Below, in pieces: positions 32,418 through 40,555 of a DNA stretch of 64,000 bases. A model generated the notes under the pieces. It was not told the origin of the DNA. It saw only the letters and a list, made by a program, of their open reading frames with translations, and did no database searches. The stretch spans positions 1,527,501 through 1,591,500 of the forward strand of contig NZ_CP012945.1 in the NCBI RefSeq assembly GCF_001402915.1. The letters are read 5' to 3'. This stretch comes from Devosia sp. A16 (GTDB lineage: Bacteria > Pseudomonadota > Alphaproteobacteria > Rhizobiales > Devosiaceae). A program made the translations under genes and the position numbers. Numbering within the stretch: position 1 is the stretch's first letter; each line of letters starts with the position of its first letter.

Positions 32418-33062
32418 TCAGGCTGCCGCCGTCTCTCGTTTCGGTCGCCTCACCGCACGGACCGTGCTGCTGTCGCTGCCGCCGCAATAAAACCGGTCGC
32501 GACCATCGGACTCGAGCCCTGAGACCCCCTTGCCTGCCGGCATCTCAAGCTGCTCCAGGACTTCGCATGATTGCGGATCGACGCGCCTGAGCTCGCTCTG
32601 ACCATCCTCCAGCGTCGCGTGCCACAGCTCGCCCTCGACCCAGGTGACCCCGGTGACGAAGCGGTTGGAGTGGATGGTCCGGAGCACCTTGCCGGTCTCG
32701 GGATCGACCTCGAGAATCTGCTTGCCGCGATACTGCCCGACCCACAGCGAGCCCTCGGCCCAGGCGAGCCCGGAGCCGCCGCCGGGCGACGGGATGGTCT
32801 TGACCACCCGCCCGGTCGCCGGCTCGATCTTCTGGATCACGTCTTCAGCCAGCTGGTAGAGGTGCTCGCCGTCGAAGGTGGTGCCGGCATGGGCGGCGAC
32901 ATCGATGCTACGCACGGGCGCGCCGCTTTCCGGATCGAAGGCGTTGATCCGGTCACCCGAAGCGAACCACACATTGGTGCCGTCGAAGGTGACCCCGGCC
33001 ACCGACTCGACGCCCGGAAACGGGCCGTACTCCCGAACGATCTCGGCATGCGCATGCTTCAT
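32418..33062 (-). CDS. small beta-propeller protein (glutamine-cyclotransferase / Vgb-like)
   Basis: This 214-residue protein consists of four to five beta-propeller-type repeats with recurring VxFDGTNVWFASGDRI, GLAWAEGSLWVGQYRGK and GVTWVEGELWHATLEDG strands. The pattern is that of glutamine cyclotransferase or virginiamycin B lyase-like propellers, but it is shorter than either. No signal peptide is present, so it is probably cytoplasmic. Function unknown. It lies 36 bases after a transcriptional regulator on the same strand and is likely co-transcribed. Confidence 0.75.
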   Translation of the reverse strand: MKHAHAEIVREYGPFPGVESVAGVTFDGTNVWFASGDRINAFDPESGAPVRSIDVAAHAGTTFDGEHLYQLAEDVIQKIEPATGRVVKTIPSPGGGSGLAWAEGSLWVGQYRGKQILEVDPETGKVLRTIHSNRFVTGVTWVEGELWHATLEDGQSELRRVDPQSCEVLEQLEMPAGKGVSGLESDGRDRFYCGGSDSSTVRAVRRPKRETAAA

Positions 33063-33098
33063 CGGACTGACCTCTCGTTCAATTGTTCCGGCCGAGCT

Positions 33099-34319
33099 CT
33101 AGCCGCCCGGCAGCGGGCCTGGGAGTAACAAAGCCGTCGGGAAACCCGGCATCGGCGGGGTGATCCAGCGCAGCGCCCGGCCCCGCCCGAACGACTGCAC
33201 CTTGCCCGCCGCAGCCAATTGCTCCAGCGCCCGCTGCACGGTGCGCGGGCTGGAGCCCAAGGCAATGGCGAGCGCCGAGCTGGCCCAGGCTTCGCCATCG
33301 GCCAGCAGCGCCAGCACCCCGGCATGCGGATCTTCCATCGGCGGCGCCAGCAGCGCAACCTGACTTGCTTCGACCGGCGCCAGCGCGAAACCGGCCATGG
33401 TGGCGTTGATCTCGGCGAGCCCGCTCAGCTCGGACCGCAACCGCCCCATCTCCACCCGCAGCCGGGCGCGATGCGACTCGTCGGCCTGCTTGCCGCGGAA
33501 CGCCTCGGCGATCAGTTGCGCCCGCGATACGTCCCCCGGCCACGCGGCGGCCAGCGTCCGCAGCAGCGCGAACAAGACCGGACGGGTCGCGAGCACGACG
33601 ATGGAGCCCGACTGCCGCACCACGTTGCGCGTCGCGTCGACAACCAGCGCGTCAGATCCCAGCACTTTTTCCACCCCGGCAAGGTTCAGCGGGCGGTCGG
33701 CGCCGCCGCCGATCAGCCGCGCCGCCGGTTCGTCCAACACGCGCGCGTCGGCTTCGATCTCGGCCAGCAGCGACGGGATGCCGGCCTGCCGTGCCGCCGC
33801 CAATGATCGTTCGAAGGCCAGGCGCGCCGGCCCGCTCTGCACGCGCCGCACCGCGATGCCGGCGGTGACCAGCTGGTGCACCGCGACGCTTGCCGGCGGT
33901 AACTGGCGCAGGTCGAGTTGCCGCAATAGCCGCTCCGCTTCATCCACCTGGCCGATCAGCAGCAGCCGCCGCGCCGCGAGATTTGCCGCGTGCGCCGCAT
34001 TGGCGCCGTCGCCTTGCGCCTCGAGCACGCGGCGCGCCGCCTCCAGCGCCTTCGGTTGCCAGGACAGGTCACGCGAGACCAGGGCGATCTCGGCCTCGGC
34101 CACCACGCAGCGGGCCCGGGCGATCGCTTCGCGCGCGTGGAAGGCCTTGCCTGCCGCCTTGAGCAGCGCCTTGGCCCGCTCGAGATCGCCCAGTTGCGCC
34201 ATGGCGATGCCGCGCAGCGCCAGCGCCGGGGCGTCCTCGCGCAGCGCCACGCGCTTCAGCGCCCCAAGCGGATCGCCGGCCCCGAGCGCCCGCGCCGCGG
34301 CGGTGATCAGCGAGTCCAT
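33099..34319 (-). CDS. transcriptional regulator with two winged-helix domains
   Basis: The 406-residue protein begins with about 200 residues of Ala/Leu-rich helices that look like TPR-type repeats. A central segment (about 225-315) matches the OmpR/SARP winged helix: RPVLFALLRTLAAAWPGDVS, then LRVEMGRLRSELSGL and INATMAGFALAP. A second winged helix of MarR/GntR type follows (about 325-395: WASSALAIALGSSPRTVQRA). No receiver or kinase domain is present. It is divergent from DUF1127-SRPBCC and co-directional with the propeller gene, which may be its targets. No named family recognised. Confidence 0.75.
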   Translation of the reverse strand: MDSLITAAARALGAGDPLGALKRVALREDAPALALRGIAMAQLGDLERAKALLKAAGKAFHAREAIARARCVVAEAEIALVSRDLSWQPKALEAARRVLEAQGDGANAAHAANLAARRLLLIGQVDEAERLLRQLDLRQLPPASVAVHQLVTAGIAVRRVQSGPARLAFERSLAAARQAGIPSLLAEIEADARVLDEPAARLIGGGADRPLNLAGVEKVLGSDALVVDATRNVVRQSGSIVVLATRPVLFALLRTLAAAWPGDVSRAQLIAEAFRGKQADESHRARLRVEMGRLRSELSGLAEINATMAGFALAPVEASQVALLAPPMEDPHAGVLALLADGEAWASSALAIALGSSPRTVQRALEQLAAAGKVQSFGRGRALRWITPPMPGFPTALLLPGPLPGG

Positions 34320-34429
34320 TCAAATCCCGTCACACTTGTCACTCTCACCCCGAACCGGGCCGCGCCTAGGTTCCGCTCATCGACACCGAACGCAACCCTT
34401 CAAGCCCTGAACCAACGGGAGATCACGCC

Positions 34430-34678
34430 ATGACCACCCTCGAACTTTATGAGATCGCCACGCCCAAGTCCCGCCAAAGCAGCGTCATCGCCGGCCTTGC
34501 GGCCCTCGCTGCCCGCTTCGCGGCTTGGCGGGCCCGGCGCCGGACCATCCTCCGGCTTGCCGGCCTCGATGCCATCCAGCTCGCCGATATCGGCCTCGAA
34601 CGCACCGACGTCGAGGACGCCCTCGACGGCGACGCCCGTCGACTCTGGATCAAGATCGGCCAGCGCAACGCCGGCTGA
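34430..34678 (+). CDS. DUF1127 (YjiS-like) small protein
   Basis: The 82-residue basic protein carries the DUF1127 domain in its C-terminal half (RTILRLAGLDAIQLADIGLERTD). In alphaproteobacteria such proteins are small RNA-binding or regulatory factors linked to phosphate and carbon storage, but the role of this one is unknown. It precedes the tandem SRPBCC gene by 28 bases and is probably co-transcribed. It is divergent from the two-winged-helix regulator. Confidence 0.88.
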   Translation: MTTLELYEIATPKSRQSSVIAGLAALAARFAAWRARRRTILRLAGLDAIQLADIGLERTDVEDALDGDARRLWIKIGQRNAG

Positions 34679-34706
34679 TCCCGCCCCTCACCCAAGGAGA
34701 ACTGCA

Positions 34707-35654
34707 ATGCAAGACAAGAACTACACCACCGCCATCACCGTGAACGCGCCGCCCGAAGCGGTGTTCGCCGCCATCAACAACGTCCGCGGCTGGTGGTCTG
34801 AGGATGTCGAGGGCAATACCGCCATGCTCGGCGACGTCTGGTTCTATCACGCGACGGACCTGCATCGCTGTACCCTCAAGGTCGTCGAATGGATCCCCGG
34901 CCAGCGCGTCGCCTGGCGCGTGCTCGACAATCACTTCAGCTTTGTCGCCGACACGACCGAATGGATCGGCACCACCATCACCTTCGACATCGAGCCGGTC
35001 GGCGCCGGCGCCCGCCTCACCTTCACCCATGTCGGACTGCTGCCCGACCACGAGTGCTACGACGTCTGCCACGACGCCTGGGGCACCTACATCCGCGGCA
35101 GCCTCAAGAGCCTCATCACCTCGGGTCGCGGCGCTCCCAACACCGGCGCCGAGATCACCGCCGCAGCCCCCGCCAGCATCAAGGAGTCCATCATGAGCAG
35201 CAAAGACAGCTTCACCACCTCATTCACCGTCGAAGAGAGCCCCGAGGCGGCCTTCGCCGCCATCATCGACCCGCGCGCCTGGTGGAGCGGCGAGTTCGAG
35301 GGCAGCACGAACAAGCTCGGCGACGTGTTCAGCTACCGCTATCAGGAGTTCCACTATTCCAAGCAGGTGGTCACCGAACTGGTCCCCAACCGGCGGGTGG
35401 CGTGGCAGGTGGTCGAAGGCATGCTGAGCTTCGTCGAGGACAAGACCGAGTGGGTCGGCACCACCATCACCTTCGACATCGGCACGCGGGACGGCAAGAC
35501 CGAGGTGGTCTTCACTCATCACGGCATTGCCCCGGCCGTCGAATGCTATGACACCTGCTCGGACGCCTGGACTTCCCTGATCCAGGGCAGCCTCAGGCAG
35601 CTGATCCAGAGCGGCAAGACCGAGCTGATCGAGCTGGCGGCGCCTGCTGCGTGA
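34707..35654 (+). CDS. tandem SRPBCC (AHSA1-like) protein
   Basis: The 315-residue product has two homologous SRPBCC/START-like domains: residues 1-145 and 163-315. Both contain a PEAxFAAI start, GWWS/AWWSG, RVAWxV, TEWxGTTITFDI and ExYDxCxDAW. SRPBCC domains bind hydrophobic ligands or assist chaperones; the ligand is unknown. Between the domains lies AAGGAG (35181-35186) six bases before an in-frame ATG at 35193, so the second domain may also be made alone. The start at ATG 34707 follows AAGGAGA. Downstream is a family B repeat. Confidence 0.9.
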   Translation: MQDKNYTTAITVNAPPEAVFAAINNVRGWWSEDVEGNTAMLGDVWFYHATDLHRCTLKVVEWIPGQRVAWRVLDNHFSFVADTTEWIGTTITFDIEPVGAGARLTFTHVGLLPDHECYDVCHDAWGTYIRGSLKSLITSGRGAPNTGAEITAAAPASIKESIMSSKDSFTTSFTVEESPEAAFAAIIDPRAWWSGEFEGSTNKLGDVFSYRYQEFHYSKQVVTELVPNRRVAWQVVEGMLSFVEDKTEWVGTTITFDIGTRDGKTEVVFTHHGIAPAVECYDTCSDAWTSLIQGSLRQLIQSGKTELIELAAPAA

Positions 35655-35714
35655 GATCGGCGCCGCTCGATAACTCGATAAGGTGTTGAGCGTACTGGCC
35701 CTGCACCTGGTGGT

Positions 35715-35839
35715 TGACCGCCCCCCACCCTTGATCCCTCCACGCAAGGGGGAGGGAGACGCAAACTGAGACGCTGGTGTAATGGTCTCCCTCCCCCTTG
35801 CGGGGAGGGGACAGGGGTGGGGGGCAGCACGCACCGGCG
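35715..35839. repeat. family B palindromic repeat, copy 1
   Basis: Inverted arms CCCCCCACCCTTGATCCCTC and GAGGGGACAGGGGTGGGG enclose GGGAGGGAGACG and its partner GTCTCCCTCCC, and the element ends in CACCGGCG. Copies 2 (42054-42170) and 3 (55354-55480) share the arms, the inner GGGAGGGAGACG and the CACCGGCG edge. It separates the SRPBCC gene from the convergent EamA gene. Confidence 0.85.
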
Positions 35840-35860
35840 TTTCGTCGATACGGCAGCCGC

Positions 35861-36760
35861 CTACGGCGTATCGACCACCGACCGTCGCGGGCGCCGCTCG
35901 CTCCAGGCCAGCACCAGCCCAGCCGCGATCACCAGCGCTGCACCGATGAACACCACGCCGGCCGGCTGCTCGCCCCAGAACAGGAAGCCGAACACAAAGC
36001 TCCAGATCAACGCGAAATACTCGACCGTGCCCAGGACGCTGGCCGGAATCAGCCGCGCCGCCTCGACCAGCACATATTGCGCCGTTCCCCCGACAATGCC
36101 GGTGAGCACCACGATACCGATCTGCAGCGGATCCATCGCCGTCCAGAACGGGATAGAGGCCACTCCCATCACCAGCGTGTAGAACAGGTTGAGCGAGAAG
36201 ATCAGCACCATCGAGCTCTCCGACTTCGAGATGGTGCGCATCAGGATCATCGCCACCGACCAGAAGAACGCCGCGCCCAGCACCATCAGCGCCGGGATGC
36301 CGAATGTCAGCCCGGCCGGATTGCAGGCGATCAGCACGCCGAAAAAGCCGATCGCCGAAGCGCCGACCCGCGCCAGGGTCAGCTGTTCCTTGAGGAAGAT
36401 CACGGCCAGCACGATCGTCAGCACCGGAGCGAAGTAATAGAGCGTCGTCATCTCGGCGAGCTGCAGCTCGCGCCCGGACGAGTAGTACATGCACCAGGCC
36501 GCCAGCGTCAGGATAGCGCGCAGCAGCAGCATCGGCTTGTTGCCCGACCGCACCAGCTCCAGCACCAGCTTTCGCCTGCCGATGACGAGGCAGATCAACA
36601 CGATGACGAGGCTGCGCACGAACAGGATCTGCACCACCGGCAGGGCATGAATCACCGCCTTCACCAGCGCGTCGTGCACCGAGAACAGCGTATAGGCGAG
36701 AATGCCCAGCGCCATGCCCTTGAGCGAGGCGGACGGGGCGATGGCGGCAGGTGTGGACAC
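35861..36760 (-). CDS. EamA/DMT family transporter
   Basis: The 299-residue protein has ten predicted membrane helices in two EamA repeats (first about 15-145, second about 155-285). Typical pieces are LRAILTLAAWCMYYSS, PVLTIVLAVIFLKEQL and FVFGFLFWGEQP. DMT family members export or import metabolites such as amino acids or riboflavin. I choose GTG 36760 (VSTPAAIAPS...) because the family's first helix begins 15 residues later; ATG 36715 is the alternative. It is divergent from the frameshifted glycosyltransferase. Substrate unknown. Confidence 0.88.
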   Translation of the reverse strand: MSTPAAIAPSASLKGMALGILAYTLFSVHDALVKAVIHALPVVQILFVRSLVIVLICLVIGRRKLVLELVRSGNKPMLLLRAILTLAAWCMYYSSGRELQLAEMTTLYYFAPVLTIVLAVIFLKEQLTLARVGASAIGFFGVLIACNPAGLTFGIPALMVLGAAFFWSVAMILMRTISKSESSMVLIFSLNLFYTLVMGVASIPFWTAMDPLQIGIVVLTGIVGGTAQYVLVEAARLIPASVLGTVEYFALIWSFVFGFLFWGEQPAGVVFIGAALVIAAGLVLAWSERRPRRSVVDTP

Positions 36761-36934
36761 GGGGGATAACCCAGGGACGGTAGCGCGGGCAGAGCGATGC
36801 CTCGCCGCAGCTCTATCCGTTTCGCGACGCTCGGGCAAATAGGCCCGACCGACCCCCGATATCGCCCTTGCCTGTCGGCGGCGGCGCCCCCACTGTGCCG
36901 ATCCGTGAGAGCACCACGTTGGCGACCACCCCTG

Positions 36935-37964
36935 ATGCAGAGCAGCCCACAGCCCTTGTCTCGCGCCGACCTGATGAAAAGCCTCTCGATCGTCGGCGGC
37001 GCCATCGCTGCCGAGGGAACGCCGGTCTTCGGCATCTTCCGCAACGAGATGGGCTTTGCACCGGCATTTCTCGCCCACTACCGATCGCTGGGCTTGAGCC
37101 AATTCCTGATCCTCGACGACCGCTCCGACGACGGCACCCGCGAGTACCTGCTGGCCCAGCCCGACTGCGTAGTGCTCCACTCCGCGCTGCGCTTCGGCGA
37201 CAAGGTGATCCTCTCCGACGGGGCCGGCAGTGCCGAGCGAGCCGGGACCCTGCTGAAGTCGGCGATCCCCCGGCGCTATCTTGCCGGTCGCTGGGCGCTC
37301 TATGCCGACGCCGACGAGTTCCTGTTCCTGCCGCGCGGCATAGCCGAGCTCGGAGCCGTGACCACTTTCCTCGAGCGCCGTGGCCAGCGCTCGGTCGTCG
37401 CCAGTTTGGTCGACTTCTACCCTCTCGATCTATACGGCCATGAGCGACCCAGCCAGGCCGCAACGCTCGAAGGATCTCCTCGCCGAAAGTCCCTATTTCG
37501 ACGCGACGCGGTTGCTGGTGGTGCCCCCCGGCGGACAACCGCGGCGGGTCGGCGTGGGCGCCTCGATGCGCCTGTTCGAGCGCTTCGGCATTTCCGAGCA
37601 GCACCCGGCTTCGCCTCCTGCCACACCGCCGGCCGCCTGGATGAAGACGCCGCTGATGCGATGGGACGACGATGTGTGGCTCGAGGGCAGCCATGCGGCG
37701 AACATCCTGCCGCCGGACGATTGCATTCTCGCCATGGCGCATTTCAAGTTCGGACCCGACAGCCTGCGTCGCATCGCCTCGGCCATCAGCTGGAAGGCCC
37801 ATGCCAACAACGGCGCCAAGTACCACTTCTATGCGCGGCTGCTGCAACGCATGCAGGCGAGCGGACAGGGTTTCGTGGGCCAGGACTCCCGGCGCTTCGA
37901 GAGCAACGCGGACCTCGTGGCAGCGGGGTTGATGGTCGTGCCAGCCGAGCTGGCATCCGGCTGA
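36935..37964 (+). pseudogene. family 2 glycosyltransferase with an internal frameshift
   Basis: Two overlapping frames together make one protein. The first gives VFGIFRNEMGFAPAFLAHY, LILDDRSDDGTREYL and ALYADADEFLFLPRG, the nucleotide-sugar and DxD-like motifs of the glycosyltransferase 2/DUF4422-like group, up to ASLVDFYPLDLY. The second, in another frame, continues with MSDPARPQRSKDLLAESPYF to the stop at 37964. The break is within about 37425-37440. No slippery heptamer is visible. It may be a recent 1-base deletion, a decaying gene or a sequencing error. The start could be ATG 36935 or 36974; neither has a good ribosome binding site. Confidence 0.75.
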
Positions 37965-37974
37965 CCGCCCCCCC

Positions 37975-38577
37975 TCAGGTGCAGGTGACCCGGACCTCGG
38001 CGAAACCGGCCTCGTCGGCCGAGAACACCATGACGGTGCAACTGGTCCCGGCAATGGTGCCGAAGCCGGTTTCGACCACCGGGCCGACGCCCTCGATGGT
38101 GACCGTATCGGCGGTGATCGCGCCGGTCTTGACCACGGCCTTCGACTGGCAGAGCGGGTAGCTCTCGCCGGGCATCACCATGAAGCGGGTCCCGAGCGGA
38201 ATGCAGTCGGTGGTCGGCAGGTTCGGGTCGATTGCAGCAGTTTCCGCCGGGGCCGCGGCGCCCGGCTGGGCCGACGGAGCGGCCGCCGTGGCGGCCTGCC
38301 GGTCCGCCCACTCCGCTTCGAGCTTCACCATGCGATCCTGCAGGGCGAGCAATCCGGCCGCCGTGCCGTCATCGACCGGGGTCGCCGGTTGGGCGGCGCG
38401 CTTGCCCAGCTCATCCACCGAAGCGCGCAGCTCGGCAATCATCCCGGTCACTGCGTTGGTCTTGGCATCGGTATTGAGCTGCACCGCGACAGCCCCGGCC
38501 AGCGCCACCAGGCCGACAATGGCGGCGAGAAACGGGATCAGCCGGTCGATCAGGACCAGGCGGCGATAGCGGCGCAT
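37975..38577 (-). CDS. membrane-anchored protein of unknown function
   Basis: The 200-residue protein has one N-terminal membrane helix (about residues 13-34), a coiled-coil-like stretch (about 40-95), a Pro/Ala linker and a C-terminal soluble domain with four cysteines (TDCIPLG, YPLCQSK, GTSCTVM, VTCT). It is probably exported, with the Cys pairs as disulfides. I do not recognise a family. Its start overlaps the end of the L,D-transpeptidase gene upstream by 28 bases, so it is likely in the same operon. Confidence 0.75.
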   Translation of the reverse strand: MRRYRRLVLIDRLIPFLAAIVGLVALAGAVAVQLNTDAKTNAVTGMIAELRASVDELGKRAAQPATPVDDGTAAGLLALQDRMVKLEAEWADRQAATAAAPSAQPGAAAPAETAAIDPNLPTTDCIPLGTRFMVMPGESYPLCQSKAVVKTGAITADTVTIEGVGPVVETGFGTIAGTSCTVMVFSADEAGFAEVRVTCT

Positions 38578-39332
38578 CCCGGCCCCTCCGCATCTGCGCC
38601 AAAGCGATATTCGCCCCGACAGGCGCCGACCCTGGGGGGACGGCCCGAGGCTTCGAACAGGTCGTAGCCGGTTTTGAGGTTGCGCCAGAACAGCGCCCAG
38701 GTGTGACCGCCTTCGGCGGCCAGCGCCGCGGCCGTCATCCGGAATGGGAAGACGTGCACGTCGACAGCGTCCTGGCCGTTCCTGAGCGCTGCTTCAACCA
38801 CTGCATAGACCTCGTCGACGCTGCGGTCGGTAATGGCATAGCAACCGACCGACGAGCAGCCGCCATGTACCATCAAAGCCGAACCGGTGCGACCCAGCTG
38901 GCGATCGAAGGCATTGGGAAAACCGAGGTTGAAGCTGAGATGATGTCGCGAGTTGGGGTTCAGCTGGCGCGTCGCCACGCGGTAGAATCCTTCGGGCGCC
39001 TGCCTGTCGCCCTCCTTGAGCTTGGGCCCCAGCTCGCCTGAGAACGTGCAGATGTCATAGTCGCGGAACAACCCATAGCGCCCGTCGGCACGCCTCAGCC
39101 ACAGCTCCAGCTTGTGCTCGCGCTTGAAGATGCGGACATGCGCAGGATCGCCGAGCGCGAACCCGGCCTGTTTCAGCTCGGCAACGAACTGGGTGCGGTC
39201 ATAGACGCGCTCGGTAGCGATGTCGCGAACTCCGGTTCGTTCGGTGAGCAGGAAGCGCCCGACCAGCAGCGCTGCGCAGAGCAAAACTCCGATCGCAACG
39301 ACCATGCCAACATGGGAGCCTCGGGCCCGCAT
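38550..39332 (-). CDS. L,D-transpeptidase (YafK-like) 1
   Basis: The 260-residue protein has an N-terminal membrane helix (about 8-28) and a YkuD-type catalytic domain. The active-site motif is HGGCSSVGCYAITD, with the Cys of SVGC as nucleophile. YafK-like enzymes cleave or form links at the meso-DAP of peptidoglycan tetrapeptides, or release Braun-type lipoprotein. It acts in the periplasm. It is paralogous to the gene upstream (39398-40423), 65 bases away, and shares FSGELGPKLKEGDRQAPEGFY-like segments with it. Confidence 0.92.
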   Translation of the reverse strand: MRARGSHVGMVVAIGVLLCAALLVGRFLLTERTGVRDIATERVYDRTQFVAELKQAGFALGDPAHVRIFKREHKLELWLRRADGRYGLFRDYDICTFSGELGPKLKEGDRQAPEGFYRVATRQLNPNSRHHLSFNLGFPNAFDRQLGRTGSALMVHGGCSSVGCYAITDRSVDEVYAVVEAALRNGQDAVDVHVFPFRMTAAALAAEGGHTWALFWRNLKTGYDLFEASGRPPRVGACRGEYRFGADAEGPGCAAIAAWS

Positions 39333-39397
39333 CGCAAGAAGACCGGCCTAGAGGGAGACGGCCCGAACAAAGGAGCGGCGCAAGCGGAGCTCCTGTT

Positions 39398-40423
39398 CTA
39401 GGCCCGGTGCAGCCGCGGCAGCGGAATCGGCGGCACCTTGCTGGGGTCGATGACGCCGGTTTCGCCACCGCCGCCAAACAGCCCGCCGATGAAGCTGCCG
39501 ATCGCTTCGCCGCGCGCCTTGGCGGCGGCCTTCTCGTCGGCGGCCTTCTGCGCCTCAGCGGCGGCCTTTGCGGCCTTGTCGGCCAGGGAGGCGACTTCCT
39601 GGGCCATGGCGGCATCGTCGGCGGCCGCCTTGGCCTTCACCGTCTCGGGTACGTTCTGCGCCACCGTCACCGGGCAACTGCCCAAGGCGTCGAGCGTTGT
39701 GCCGCCGGGCACGTCGAACACGTATTCCTTGTTGCAGACATCCCAGGACACCGGCGCCTTCGAGATCTCGAAGCGGTCGTAGCCTTCCTTGATGTCCCTC
39801 CAGAAGCTCATGTTCGGGTTGTCGGCGTGCTTGGCCAGGTTCTGCGCCGTCATCCGGAACGGATAGATCTGCAGCTGGAACGAGGCATTGCCGCCCTTGA
39901 AGCTCTCGCGCGCCAACGCGTAGATCTCGGCGATCGACTCGTCGGTCATCGAGTAGCAACCTCGCGACGAGCAGTCGCCATGCACCATCAGGTCCGAGCC
40001 GGTCCGCCCATAGGCGCGGTCGAACTTGTTGGGAAAGCCGGTGTTGAATGCCAGGTAGTAGTTGGAGTTCGGGTTCATCAGGCCCGGAGTGACGGTGTAG
40101 AAACCTTCGGGCGACTGTCGGTCGCCTTCCTTGATCTTGGGGCCGAGGTCACCCGACCAGGCACAGATCTCATACGACTTGAACAGCTTGAAGGCGCCGG
40201 AACTGGTCTGCTTCCAGACCTCGAGCTCCGAGCTTTCCTTGAAGATGCGGACCATCATCGCGGCGCCCGGCGAGGAGCCGAGCCCCGCCAGCCGGCTGAC
40301 CGTTTCCTGCTTCAGCGGCGCCATCGCCTTGGCATTGCTGCCCGGCTTCAAACCACCGCACCCCGCGAGCGTCGCCGCCACCACGAGGCTTGCACCGACC
40401 AGGAGGAAGGAACGGAGCGTCAT
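39398..40423 (-). CDS. L,D-transpeptidase (YafK-like) 2, lipoprotein
   Basis: The 341-residue protein starts with a lipoprotein signal peptide (SFLLVGASLVVAATLAGC, lipid on the Cys). The YkuD-like domain carries HGDCSSRGCYSMTD with the Cys nucleophile. A long Ala/Lys-rich helical segment (about 280-320) and a Pro-rich tail follow. It should cut or join peptidoglycan cross-links from the outer leaflet of the periplasm. I start it at ATG 40423. The frame is open further upstream without sequence of the family. It is the upstream gene of a tandem pair. Confidence 0.92.
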   Translation of the reverse strand: MTLRSFLLVGASLVVAATLAGCGGLKPGSNAKAMAPLKQETVSRLAGLGSSPGAAMMVRIFKESSELEVWKQTSSGAFKLFKSYEICAWSGDLGPKIKEGDRQSPEGFYTVTPGLMNPNSNYYLAFNTGFPNKFDRAYGRTGSDLMVHGDCSSRGCYSMTDESIAEIYALARESFKGGNASFQLQIYPFRMTAQNLAKHADNPNMSFWRDIKEGYDRFEISKAPVSWDVCNKEYVFDVPGGTTLDALGSCPVTVAQNVPETVKAKAAADDAAMAQEVASLADKAAKAAAEAQKAADEKAAAKARGEAIGSFIGGLFGGGGETGVIDPSKVPPIPLPRLHRA

Positions 40424-40555
40424 GCCCACAGCCAGGAACCCGAATGCTTGTCTGCCCGAACCAGCCGGTCGCGAACGGGCGGCGCCCCCGCTGGGCAAGC
40501 CGCCACCATTACAGCCCGTCTGCTATTGGCTTCATGCCCGCTGCCCGGACGGCGA

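Noticed and set aside
37420-37445. Programmed ribosomal frameshift in the glycosyltransferase gene
   Set aside because: No slippery heptamer or downstream pseudoknot; mutation or sequencing error is simpler.
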